From: CAZGUX01 sp964529305
GTDB taxonomy: Bacteria > Acidobacteriota > Terriglobia > Bryobacterales > Bryobacteraceae
NCBI GenBank assembly: GCA_964529305.1
Contig: CAZGUX010000046.1
Span: 11,747 to 75,746, forward strand
Direction: 5' to 3'
Length of the DNA stretch: 64,000 bases
The stretch's first letter is position 1; each line of letters opens with the position of its first letter. Under the pieces are notes generated by a model, which saw nothing but the letters and a program-made list of their open reading frames with translations, was not told the DNA's origin and searched no databases. Below are positions 14,496 through 23,002 of the stretch, piece by piece. A program made the position numbers and the translations under genes.

Positions 14496-15911
14496 ATGGA
14501 CGTGCGACAGGTGTTACGGCGCCGGGATTTTTTGCGGGATGCCGCGGGGGGCGTGGGCATGATGGCCATGGCCAGCCTGCTGGCCGACGAGGGACGGGCC
14601 GCCGATTTGTATACGCCCAAGCCGCCGCATTTTGCCGCCAAGGCGAAGAACGTCATCTTTCTGTTCATGGAGGGCGCGCCCAGCCAGATTGACCTGTTCG
14701 ACCCGAAACCGGAACTGCAGAGGCTGCACGGGAAGCCGTTTCCGAAGTCGCTCACCGGCCACCTGAAGTTTGCGTTCATCAAGCCGAACGCGAACGTGCT
14801 GGGCAGCCCGCGGACGTTCCGGCGTTACGGACAGAGCGGCGCGGAGTTCAGCGATTACCTGGGACCGGCATGGGAATCGATTGCCGATGACATCTGCATC
14901 GTGCGCTCGATGCACACGGACGCCTTCAACCACCAGCCGGCTGACACGCTGTTGATGACCGGTCATCAACTGGTGGGGCGGCCGACGGTCGGCTCGTGGG
15001 TGCTGTACGGTCTGGGAAGCGAATCGCGGAACCTGCCGGGATTCGTGGTGCTGAGCACGGGCAGGAACAACATGGCGCAGGGCGCGCAGTGGTCGAGCGG
15101 ATTCCTGCCGTCGGCGTACCAGGGGGTGATGTTCCGCCGGAAGGGCGATCCGGTGCTGTACCTGTCGAACCCGGACGGGACGAGGCGAGAAGAACAGCGG
15201 GCCGATTTCGACCTGGTGGCCCAATTGAATCGTGAACGCGCGGCCGCCACCGGCGACACGGAGATCGCCTCGCGCATCTCGTCGTACGAGATGGCCTTCC
15301 GGATGCAAGCCAGCGCCCCCGATCTGCTGGATCTCTCCAAGGAACCGGCGCCCTTGCGCGAACGATACGGACTGGACAAGGAACTGACCCGCGCGTTTGG
15401 GACCAATTGCCTGCTGGCCCGCCGCATGGTGGAGCGCGGCGTCCGATTCGTGCTGGTCAGCCACTCGTCGTGGGACCAACATCAGACGCTGAACAAGAAC
15501 CTGAAAGAGAACTGCGACATCACGGCCGGGCCGGTCGCGGCGCTGATTCACGACCTGAAAGAGCGCGGGATGCTCGACAGCACCCTGATCGTCTGGGGCG
15601 GGGAGTTCGGGCGTACGCCGATGGGCGAGATTCGCCGGCCGGAGCAGGTGGAGGCGGCGGGACGCGACCATCATCCGGGCTGCTACACGATGTGGCTGGC
15701 GGGAGGCGGGATCCGGCGCGGCATCACGATCGGCAGGACGGACGATGTCGGGCTAACGGTGGCCGAGGATCCCGTCCACATTCACGACCTGCACGCGACC
15801 ATGCTGCACTGCCTGGGCATGGACCACACCAAGCTAACATATCGCCACATGGGCCGCGATTTCCGCCTGACGGATGTAGAGGGCAAGGTCGTCGAGAAGA
15901 TGCTGGCGTGA
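14496..15911 (+). CDS. Tat-exported DUF1501 family protein (pair A)
   Basis: 471-residue protein of the DUF1501 family, an alkaline-phosphatase-superfamily relative of sulfatases. The leader contains LRRRDFLRDAAGG, a twin-arginine type signal. The body shows FLFMEGAPSQIDLFDPKPEL, RYGQSGAEFSDYL, VGSWVLYGLGSE and WGGEFGRTPMGE followed by RDHHPGCYTMWLAGGG, the typical end of the family. Its start follows the preceding stop by two bases. Function is not established for the family, and the sulfatase-like fold is a structural inference. Confidence 0.92.
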   Translation: MDVRQVLRRRDFLRDAAGGVGMMAMASLLADEGRAADLYTPKPPHFAAKAKNVIFLFMEGAPSQIDLFDPKPELQRLHGKPFPKSLTGHLKFAFIKPNANVLGSPRTFRRYGQSGAEFSDYLGPAWESIADDICIVRSMHTDAFNHQPADTLLMTGHQLVGRPTVGSWVLYGLGSESRNLPGFVVLSTGRNNMAQGAQWSSGFLPSAYQGVMFRRKGDPVLYLSNPDGTRREEQRADFDLVAQLNRERAAATGDTEIASRISSYEMAFRMQASAPDLLDLSKEPAPLRERYGLDKELTRAFGTNCLLARRMVERGVRFVLVSHSSWDQHQTLNKNLKENCDITAGPVAALIHDLKERGMLDSTLIVWGGEFGRTPMGEIRRPEQVEAAGRDHHPGCYTMWLAGGGIRRGITIGRTDDVGLTVAEDPVHIHDLHATMLHCLGMDHTKLTYRHMGRDFRLTDVEGKVVEKMLA

Positions 15912-15936
15912 GGCGGACAGTGCCCACCGGCGGCGC

Positions 15937-17004
15937 ATGAGCCAGCCCAACCTCCAATCCCAACGGCTTTTGGACATCGCCGTGATCGGAGCCGGCCAGA
16001 TGGGGCGGGAACACGCCGCCCGCCTGCTGACCCATCCGCGCTGCCGGCCGACTGCGGTAGTCGATCCCGCTGCCGGAACGGGTGTTTGGGCCGGCGGCCT
16101 GGGCATTCCTTGCTACCCATCCATCGATGGGATGCTCGCGAAGCACCGGTTGGACGGGGCGATTGTGGCGACCCCTAACGACACCCATGTCCCGGCCGCC
16201 ATCGCGCTCCTGGACGCGGGCGTGCCTGTGCTAGTGGAAAAGCCTGTCGCCGAAAGTGAACGCGCGGGAGAATCCCTGGTTCGCAAGTCGCGAGAAACAG
16301 GTTTGCCCGTGCTGGTGGGACATCACCGGAGGCACAGTCCCGCGCTGCAGGCGGCGCAGGCCTCGATCGCCCTAGGTACGCTCGGCCGCATCGTCGCCGT
16401 CCACGCGACCACCCTCTTCTGCAAACCCAAGGCCTACTTCGACGCTGACTGGAGGCGAGGCCCGGCGGGCGGCCCGATCCTGATCAACCTGGTTCACGAC
16501 ATCGACAACGTCCGTGCCCTGGCCGGCGAGATCGTTGCGGTGCAGGCGGCCGCCTCGAACCGGACGCGCGGCTTTGAGGCGGAAGATACGGCAGCGGTGC
16601 TGCTCGAGTTCGCGAGCGGCGCGCTGGGTACGTTGTTGTTGTCCGATACGACGGTGGCGGCGAGCAGTTGGGAGCACACGACGGGAGAGAATCCGATGTA
16701 CCCGCGCGATCCGGCCCAGGACTGCATCTTCGTTGCTGGAACACTTGGCTCGCTGGCCGTCCCAACGCTCCGCCTGTGGCGCCAGGAGGGAGAGCCTTCG
16801 TGGACCAGGCCGTTCTTGACGGAGCGGCTGGAAGTGAACGCGGCCGATCCGCTGGTGCGCCAGTTGGACCATTTCTGCGATGTCATCGAGCGCCGAGTCG
16901 AACCCCTGGTGACCGCCGCCGATGCGGTGCGGACGCTAGCAGTGACGTTGGCCGTGCGCGAGGCGGCCCGCGCGGGCACGCGGGTTGAAATCCGTTCCTC
17001 GTGA
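15937..17004 (+). CDS. Gfo/Idh/MocA family NAD(P)-dependent oxidoreductase
   Basis: 355-residue oxidoreductase. The N-terminal Rossmann motif is VIGAGQMGREHAARL, then VVDPAAG after strand two, VATPNDTHVPAA, and the hallmark VLVEKPVAESE with the substrate-binding Lys. GHHRRHSP and WRRGPAGGPILINLVHDIDN follow, the latter containing the expected His/Asp pair. Family members oxidise sugars, inositols or related polyols. It follows the DUF1501 gene by 25 bases, so it may be co-transcribed with pair A. Confidence 0.9.
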   Translation: MSQPNLQSQRLLDIAVIGAGQMGREHAARLLTHPRCRPTAVVDPAAGTGVWAGGLGIPCYPSIDGMLAKHRLDGAIVATPNDTHVPAAIALLDAGVPVLVEKPVAESERAGESLVRKSRETGLPVLVGHHRRHSPALQAAQASIALGTLGRIVAVHATTLFCKPKAYFDADWRRGPAGGPILINLVHDIDNVRALAGEIVAVQAAASNRTRGFEAEDTAAVLLEFASGALGTLLLSDTTVAASSWEHTTGENPMYPRDPAQDCIFVAGTLGSLAVPTLRLWRQEGEPSWTRPFLTERLEVNAADPLVRQLDHFCDVIERRVEPLVTAADAVRTLAVTLAVREAARAGTRVEIRSS

Positions 17005-17027
17005 CCTTCAAGACTGGCGACTGCGCG

Positions 17028-17912
17028 TCACCGGGAGGGAAGGGGAACGGGCTCGCCGGCAACCCGTGCGATCCAGGCTCGTGTCCACTCCACCGTCTCG
17101 GCCGCGTTGCTGACCAGCAGGAAGATGACCCCGTGGACCCTGCCTTGTTTGGCCAACGCCAGCGCCTTCTCACACTGCAGTTCCATCAGGCCGCGGGGCA
17201 TCTGGCGATTCTTGCCGTAGTCGTACAGGTAGAGGCCCAGCACGATCGGCTTGCCGCCCGCCAGTTTCTCCGCCTCGGCGAAGTTGGCATCCAGATCGCG
17301 AAGTTCCTCGGCCCGCCATGTCCAGAGGTTCACGACATCCAGCAGCTTCAGATAACCCGGGAGCGACGGGTCTTTCAGGTTCATCGTGTAGACGATGCCC
17401 CACATCCGGATGTCCGGCACGCTCGCGGCAAGTTGCTGCCGAAGGGTGGCGATGTGCTCGACGCGCAGTCCCTGCTTGCGTTGCGAGGTCAGCATGTCGT
17501 CGATCAGAACCGCCTCGATGTGCTTGTGCTTCGCCCGCAGTTTCCGCAGGATCTCGACCTTCCGCGTGTACACGAACGGCGGACCTTCTCCGTTGTCCGG
17601 ACCGAACTCCCACGCGACGCGGCGGAGCCCTCCGACTTCACGGCTCAGCCTCTTGGCTTCCCGCAGGTCGCTGGGCAGGCCGCTCCCCGCCATGGCGACG
17701 TTCGAGACGCCGAGAATCCTGGCCTTGCTGACCGCGTTGGCCTGGGCGAACCGGGCGGGCTCGTTTGTCTCGATCATTCTTCCGGCGCCGATGTCGTAAG
17801 CGGCGATTCCCTGGGGAATGCCCCAAACCCACAGCAAGTCGCCAAACTTGCGGGTTTGCCCAAGGGCGGAAAGAGCCGCGGCGAACAGGCAGACGGCAAC
17901 CCGGGACGTCAT
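17028..17912 (-). CDS. Secreted protein of unknown function
   Basis: 294-residue exported protein with leader MTSRVAVCLFAAALSALGQ. The body has features of a TIM-barrel: alternating strands such as ILGVSNVAMAGSG, VAWEFGPDNGEG, IEAVLIDDML, MWGIVYTMNL, VNLWTWRAEEL and IVLGLYLYDYG, then a final VHGVIFLLVSN. It recalls glycoside-hydrolase-like barrels with an LIDDM strand, but I recognise no family and see no certain catalytic pair. ATG at 17912 is chosen over an upstream TTG. It converges with the preceding oxidoreductase gene. Confidence 0.72.
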   Translation of the reverse strand: MTSRVAVCLFAAALSALGQTRKFGDLLWVWGIPQGIAAYDIGAGRMIETNEPARFAQANAVSKARILGVSNVAMAGSGLPSDLREAKRLSREVGGLRRVAWEFGPDNGEGPPFVYTRKVEILRKLRAKHKHIEAVLIDDMLTSQRKQGLRVEHIATLRQQLAASVPDIRMWGIVYTMNLKDPSLPGYLKLLDVVNLWTWRAEELRDLDANFAEAEKLAGGKPIVLGLYLYDYGKNRQMPRGLMELQCEKALALAKQGRVHGVIFLLVSNAAETVEWTRAWIARVAGEPVPLPSR

Positions 17913-17964
17913 GGTTCGAGTGTAGGTCAACGGGTGAAACGGATCTGCGCGTTTCTTTCGATGC

Positions 17965-19158
17965 CTATTCCAACTGGCCCTTGCGCCGGTCGGCCTGCTG
18001 CCAGACGAGCGTGATGACCGTCAGCAGAAGGCCGGCTCCCAAAGCCCACCAGATCGCGTAGTCGAGCCGTCCCAACCGGTCGGCGAGCAGGCCGATCAAG
18101 GTGGGTGTGGCGATGCCGCCGATGCTGCCGATGGCGTCGACCAGGGGCACGGCCACGGCCGCGCGGGCTGGGAATTTGCGGCTGGTGATGGAGTAGACGG
18201 CAGGCGCCTGGGCCGCCAGCAGGGCGCCCACCAGCGTCATCAATGCTAAGGCCATCGTCAGATCGCTGCCGGCCAGCAACATCGCGTAGGCCAGCATCCC
18301 CAGGCCGTAACAGGAGGCCAGGATGGTGCGGTCGGCCAGCCTGCCCGTAACCAGACTGGCCAACAGGACGCGGCCTCCAAACACGCCGATCGCCTGGAAG
18401 CTCAGAACGTAGCTGGCCTGCTGGTCCGTGGCCTGGTAGCGCAGTTGGAGCAAGCGCGGGGTCCAGGACACAATGGCGCCGGTGGCGATCTGATCGAGGA
18501 TCACGAGAAAGCCGATCAGCCAGAGGGTCGGGCTGCGCAGGAGGTCGCGCGAGGGCAGTACCCGTTCGGGCTCCTTCGGGACCGGAACCAAGGCCAGGCG
18601 ACTACCCAGCAGCCGGTCGAGCAGAACCCCGGTCAGGCCGATCACAATACCGCCCGCGACAAACACCAGCCGCCACTCGCCGAAGTGCGTCAAGGCAAAC
18701 CCCAGGACCACGGGACCCAACGAGGCGGAAGCCGCGAACGCCGCAGTTACCCACATGAACAGACGACTGCGCTCCCGGGGAAAGTGGGCCGTGATCACGG
18801 CGCTGTTGACCGCCAGGGCCCATTGGCCGCCCAGGCCAACCATCGCCGCGCCCGTGAGGGAGGCCCCGAATCGCGGTGCCAGGCCGAACGTGACCATCCC
18901 GGCCGCAAGCAGCACTGCGACCAGCAGGCCGGAGCGCCTCACGCCGATCCGTTCTGTCACCCAACCGGAGGCGGAGAGCGCCAGCAGGGCTCCCGCGAAG
19001 AACAGAGATTGCAGATTGCCCTGTTCGGCCAAGCCAATATGGAAGGACTCCTCCAGCGGCCGGAACATCACCGGCATGAGGTTGATCGTGAAGCCCTGGA
19101 TCACCGCCAGACTGAAAATAAACAGAAGCTGTGGACGCGCCCGGGGCTGGATCAGCAT
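17965..19158 (-). CDS. Major facilitator superfamily transporter
   Basis: 397-residue permease with twelve hydrophobic segments. It begins LLFIFSLAVIQGFTINLMP. The loop after the second helix contains SGWVTERIGVRRSG, the MFS motif A equivalent (G-x3-D-x-x-G-R type), and a second copy, TGRLADRTILASC, lies after the eighth helix region. Other helices include LGGQWALAVNSAVITAHFP. Its relatives move organic acids or sugars. It is divergent from the enolase-superfamily gene at 19338, suggesting a shared substrate, but the specificity cannot be read. Confidence 0.88.
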   Translation of the reverse strand: MLIQPRARPQLLFIFSLAVIQGFTINLMPVMFRPLEESFHIGLAEQGNLQSLFFAGALLALSASGWVTERIGVRRSGLLVAVLLAAGMVTFGLAPRFGASLTGAAMVGLGGQWALAVNSAVITAHFPRERSRLFMWVTAAFAASASLGPVVLGFALTHFGEWRLVFVAGGIVIGLTGVLLDRLLGSRLALVPVPKEPERVLPSRDLLRSPTLWLIGFLVILDQIATGAIVSWTPRLLQLRYQATDQQASYVLSFQAIGVFGGRVLLASLVTGRLADRTILASCYGLGMLAYAMLLAGSDLTMALALMTLVGALLAAQAPAVYSITSRKFPARAAVAVPLVDAIGSIGGIATPTLIGLLADRLGRLDYAIWWALGAGLLLTVITLVWQQADRRKGQLE

Positions 19159-19337
19159 GATTTCCGGATGTAGACCCTTACAATGACAGTACAGGAGATG
19201 GTGGGACTGGCGTCTTTTTGCGGTCCACCTGGATTTTCTTGCGATCGAGGCAAAGGAATACGCAAAGGCGACCGAAAGAAGAACGTGGCGTCCCGTTCGC
19301 GAGCCCTGTTACCTCTAGGGTGGGCGGGAGCACAGCC

Positions 19338-20417
19338 GTGACCATCGCGAAGGTCGAATTCTGGAAAGTCGTAGTGCCCTGCCGGCCGGACACCGTGAAC
19401 AGCGCCGGCATCGATGACTCGCTGCAGCGGCACGACCCGGCGTTGCCTTTGTTCGACCGCGGGCATAAGTGGATCATCCGTCTCCACGCCAGTTCCGGCC
19501 ACACGGGCGTCGGCGAGACGGGCAGGAGCGAAGCCCCGGCATCGGTCGAGGCGTGCGCCAAAGCGATCTACGGAGTGAATCTCCGCGATCTGAAGTGGCA
19601 GCGTCTGCCGCTGCCGGCCAACGAAGCGGCATACGCGTTTGAAGTCGCGCTGCTCGACCTGATGGGCAAGGTATTGGAGGTGCCCGTTCATCAATTGTTA
19701 GGGGGCAAGTGCCGTGACCGTGTCGCCGTCGATTACTGGATGGGACGCTGCACGGTGGAAGATACGGCCCACCGGGCCGCGCTTGCCGTCGCGCAAGGCT
19801 ACCGGGGCATCAAGATCAAGTGCACGCTGACCGATCCGATCGCCGAGCGCGTGGGCGCCATCGAAGAGCAGATCCCGGACGGCGGTGTGGTTCTGGATCC
19901 GAATGAGCGATTCTACAATCCCGCCGGCGCCATCCAGATCGACGACGAACTCGCCGGGCATCGCAATCTCATCTTCGAGAGTCCGGTCCCGCAGGACCGC
20001 CTGGATTGGTACGTGCTGCTGCGGCAAAAGCTCCGCACTCCGCTGGCGCTCCACATGCTTACGGCAAGGGCGTTGCTGGAGGCCCTTCGCCGCGACGCCG
20101 CGGACTTCTACAACCTCAGCATGGGCAGCCCAACCGAATTTGTCTGGTGCGCTCGCCTGTGCGAAGTGGCCGGCTGCCCGATCTGGCATGGCTCTCGAAT
20201 GGAACTGGGCATCCTCGACATGGCTCATATCCACGCCTGCGCCGCGGCGCCGGCGTGCACGCTTCCCAGCGACCTGATCGGCAACCGGTTTCGGGAAGAC
20301 GACTTCATCGTCGAGCCCATCTGCATTCACGACGGAATGGCCATGGTTCCTAACGCACCCGGCCTCGGCGTTGAGTTGGACATGGATGCCCTGGAGCGCT
20401 ATCGGGTGCGATCGTAG
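19338..20417 (+). CDS. Enolase superfamily protein (mandelate racemase/muconate lactonizing type)
   Basis: 359-residue barrel enzyme. The N-terminal capping domain contains ANEAAYAFEVALLDLMGKVL and VHQLLGGKCRDRV, both typical. The barrel has the KxK catalytic pair in YRGIKIKCTL, then the metal ligand Asp in VVLDPNERF and Glu in LIFESPVPQ. A third acidic ligand is not obvious; the next strand reads LALHMLTARALL. The C-terminal EPICIHDGMAMVPNAPGLGV is the usual ending. Members abstract a proton alpha to a carboxylate from sugar acids. GTG at 19338 is preceded by a G-rich site (gggcgggag). The MFS gene is divergent and AraC convergent. Confidence 0.85.
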   Translation: MTIAKVEFWKVVVPCRPDTVNSAGIDDSLQRHDPALPLFDRGHKWIIRLHASSGHTGVGETGRSEAPASVEACAKAIYGVNLRDLKWQRLPLPANEAAYAFEVALLDLMGKVLEVPVHQLLGGKCRDRVAVDYWMGRCTVEDTAHRAALAVAQGYRGIKIKCTLTDPIAERVGAIEEQIPDGGVVLDPNERFYNPAGAIQIDDELAGHRNLIFESPVPQDRLDWYVLLRQKLRTPLALHMLTARALLEALRRDAADFYNLSMGSPTEFVWCARLCEVAGCPIWHGSRMELGILDMAHIHACAAAPACTLPSDLIGNRFREDDFIVEPICIHDGMAMVPNAPGLGVELDMDALERYRVRS

Positions 20418-20430
20418 CGCACGGGACCGA

Positions 20431-21381
20431 TCAGCAGGCGATGGTCGTCGGCGGCGCGCTGCCGGCCGTCACCGGCACATAGAACTGCCGCAGACCTCGT
20501 TTGACCGGGTCGGGCCGCACGGCCGCCGGCCTGGCGGGAAGATCCACAAGCACTGGACGCCGGAGCGTGGCCAGGCTCTCGTGCCGGTACTCGCTGGGCG
20601 TCGCCCCAACCACCCGGCGGAAGGTCCGGTTGAAGTGCGCGAGATCGTTGAAGCCGGAGGACAGACCGATCTCGACGACTTTGAGGGTGCTGTTCGCCAG
20701 GAGATGTTTTGCGTGTTCGATCCGTTTTTCGGTGATGTACTCCACCACGCACTGTCCCGTGATCCTGTGAAACACGGTGCTCAGGTAAGAGGGAGAATAC
20801 CCCGCGTGATCCGACAGCCGTTTTAGGCCGATCGGCTCCCGGTAGTATACATCGATGTAGTTTCGGAGCTGGTCCACTACGTCCTTGGCGGTGGTGGCAT
20901 GCTTTTCCTTTTCGCCTACCAGCGATGTCCATTGACGATAGGACAGCAGGAGGAACTCATCGAGCATCAGGCGCGCGGACGTCCAGAACAACTCCGGACG
21001 GGAGCGGTCTACCTGCAAGGCTCTTTCAAGAAGCCATTCCAGTTCGGCGTGCGCGCCGTGCGGGAAGGCAATCGAGGTGGCATCGCTACGAATCCATTGG
21101 AGGAACTGGCGATACGATTCCGGAACGCTATCCCCGCACGTCCCGGGCACCGCGCCCCAATCGAGTTCCAGTCGCACGCCGCGGGTTTCAGCGCTGACAT
21201 TCAGGACGCACGACGAGTTCAAACAGATCAGATGGTTGGGTTTCGCCTCCACGGCGCGCGCCGTCAGATCCAGTTGGCCGCCTCCCGACCGGATCCAAAG
21301 AAATTGCACGCAGTTGACGTTCGGCGAGAGTTCGGCCAGCGACCCGGACTTCCACTCGACTCGTTCCAGACAGAAACGCAT
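20431..21381 (-). CDS. AraC family transcriptional regulator
   Basis: 316-residue regulator. A non-conserved N-terminal sensor domain of about 170 residues is followed by two helix-turn-helix motifs: LKRLSDHAGYSPSYLSTVFHR and IGLSSGFNDLAHFNRTFRR, the AraC signature (residues about 190-285). A proline-rich tail of about 35 residues follows. The ATG at 21381 has a good ribosome binding site, GAGGTGG, six bases upstream; the frame extends further but only as antisense of the DUF1501 gene. It is convergent with the enolase-superfamily gene by 13 bases and lies downstream of the DUF1501 gene of pair B. It may control this catabolic region. Confidence 0.9.
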   Translation of the reverse strand: MRFCLERVEWKSGSLAELSPNVNCVQFLWIRSGGGQLDLTARAVEAKPNHLICLNSSCVLNVSAETRGVRLELDWGAVPGTCGDSVPESYRQFLQWIRSDATSIAFPHGAHAELEWLLERALQVDRSRPELFWTSARLMLDEFLLLSYRQWTSLVGEKEKHATTAKDVVDQLRNYIDVYYREPIGLKRLSDHAGYSPSYLSTVFHRITGQCVVEYITEKRIEHAKHLLANSTLKVVEIGLSSGFNDLAHFNRTFRRVVGATPSEYRHESLATLRRPVLVDLPARPAAVRPDPVKRGLRQFYVPVTAGSAPPTTIAC

Positions 21382-21482
21382 AGCCACCTCCGACAGGTCC
21401 AGTTCCTGTGTGAGGAAGGTTATCACAATCAGCCCAAGAGATGCGAATACAGGAATGTCATGTATACAGCGGAATGCGGGAC

Positions 21483-22991
21483 TTAGGCCAGGAGCGCCTT
21501 CACTACCCGTGCCGGCTCCACTCCCGTGAGGCGTGCGTCCAGGCCCTGGTGCTTGTAGACGAAGCGCTCGTGATCGATGCCGAAGCAGTGGAGAAGCGTT
21601 GCCTGGAAATCGCGGACATGGACGGGATCGCGAACGATGTTGTAGGAAAACTCGTCCGTTTCGCCGTGCACGACTCCGCCCTTGATGCCGCCCCCGGCGA
21701 CCCAGGACGAAAAGCATCTCGGATGATGATCGCGGCCGTAGTCGGTGGGGGTCAGTTTCCCTTGAGAATAGATCGTCCGTCCAAACTCGCCGCCGAAGAT
21801 CACCAGGGTGTCCTTCAACATCCCACGCGACTTCAGATCCGTCAGTAGCGCGTAGCAGGCCCGGTCGACATCCTTGCACATCGCGGGCAGCACGTCGGGG
21901 AGATCCCGGTGCACGTCCCACCCGCGCTGGTAAATCTGCACGAACCGCACACCGCGCTCCACCAGCCGCCGCGCCATCAGGCAGGAGTGGGCGAAGGTGC
22001 CGCCTTTGCGCGAATCCTCCCCGTACAGAGTGAACATGCTCTCCGGTTCTTTGGAGAGATTGGTCAACTCGGGAACGGAAGACTGCATACGGTAAGCCAT
22101 TTCATACTGAGCGATGCGCGCGCGGGTCTCCGGGTCGCCGGTCTTCTCGTGCTGGATCTGGTTCATCTCCGAAAGCGCATCCAGCATTCGGCGCCGGACC
22201 TCGGGCAGGACTCCGTCTGGATTCTTGATGAACAGCACCGGTTCCTGGCCCGATCGCAGGGCGACCCCGGCGTATTTGGCCGAGAGGAATCCGGAACTCC
22301 ACAGCTTGGCGGAAATGGCCTGCACGCCCGCCTTGGGGTGCGAGTGCGAGGCATTGAGAACGACGAAGGTCGGCAGATCCTGATTCATCGAGCCCAACCC
22401 GTAGGCAATCCACGACCCGACGCAAGGCCGTCCGGCGATCTGCTGGCCGGTCTGAATGAACGTGATGGCGGGCTCGTGGTTGATCGCCTCCGTGTGCATG
22501 CCGCGGATAATGGAAATGTCGTCCACCATCTTCGCCGTCCACGGGAGCAACTCGGACACCCAGGCTCCGGACTGGCCGTGTTGCTGGAACTGGAAGATCG
22601 ACGGCGCGATCGGGAACCGGCTTTGCCCCGACGTCATCGTGGTCAGGCGCTGGCCGCGGCGGATCGACTCGGGCAGATCCTTGTCGTACTGCTCCTTCAT
22701 CGCCGGCTTGTAGTCGAACAGATCCATCTGCGGGGGCGCACCCACCATGTGAAGGTAGATGGCGCGCTTCGCCGTGGGCGCGAAGTGCGGCAGGCCGGGT
22801 AATCCCCCTCGAGCTTCGGCTCTCGCCGTCGCGCCACGAGACTCCTCGCCGAACAGGGTGGCCAGAGCCGCGACGCCCAATCCGCGGGCGCCCCGGCCGA
22901 AGAACTGCCGCCGGGTCTCCGCCAATACCGACTCGGTCACGTGAGCCTCGGACGGCTCGAGAGCTTGGGGATCGAGGATCAGGGGCTTCAT
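21483..22991 (-). CDS. DUF1501 family protein (pair B)
   Basis: 502-residue DUF1501 protein. A long N-terminal region leads to RRQFFGRGARGLGVAALATL, a twin-arginine type leader. The body carries YLHMVGAPPQMDLFDYKP, QHGQSGAWVSELLPW, VGSWIAYGLGSMNQDLPTF, and FGGEFGRTIYSQGKL then YGRDHHPRCFSSWVAGGG. It follows the PSCyt gene of pair B by 11 bases on the same strand. Distinctive is the segment SIIRGMHTEAINHEPA. As with the other two pairs the role is unknown; the fold is related to sulfatase/phosphatase enzymes. Confidence 0.92.
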   Translation of the reverse strand: MKPLILDPQALEPSEAHVTESVLAETRRQFFGRGARGLGVAALATLFGEESRGATARAEARGGLPGLPHFAPTAKRAIYLHMVGAPPQMDLFDYKPAMKEQYDKDLPESIRRGQRLTTMTSGQSRFPIAPSIFQFQQHGQSGAWVSELLPWTAKMVDDISIIRGMHTEAINHEPAITFIQTGQQIAGRPCVGSWIAYGLGSMNQDLPTFVVLNASHSHPKAGVQAISAKLWSSGFLSAKYAGVALRSGQEPVLFIKNPDGVLPEVRRRMLDALSEMNQIQHEKTGDPETRARIAQYEMAYRMQSSVPELTNLSKEPESMFTLYGEDSRKGGTFAHSCLMARRLVERGVRFVQIYQRGWDVHRDLPDVLPAMCKDVDRACYALLTDLKSRGMLKDTLVIFGGEFGRTIYSQGKLTPTDYGRDHHPRCFSSWVAGGGIKGGVVHGETDEFSYNIVRDPVHVRDFQATLLHCFGIDHERFVYKHQGLDARLTGVEPARVVKALLA

Positions 22992-23002
22992 GCGGACTTC
23001 TC

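Noticed and set aside
21382..21921. Extension of the AraC regulator frame to 21921
   Set aside because: The added part is antisense-frame shadow of the DUF1501 gene on the same strand. The ATG at 21381 has a good ribosome site and starts the expected protein.
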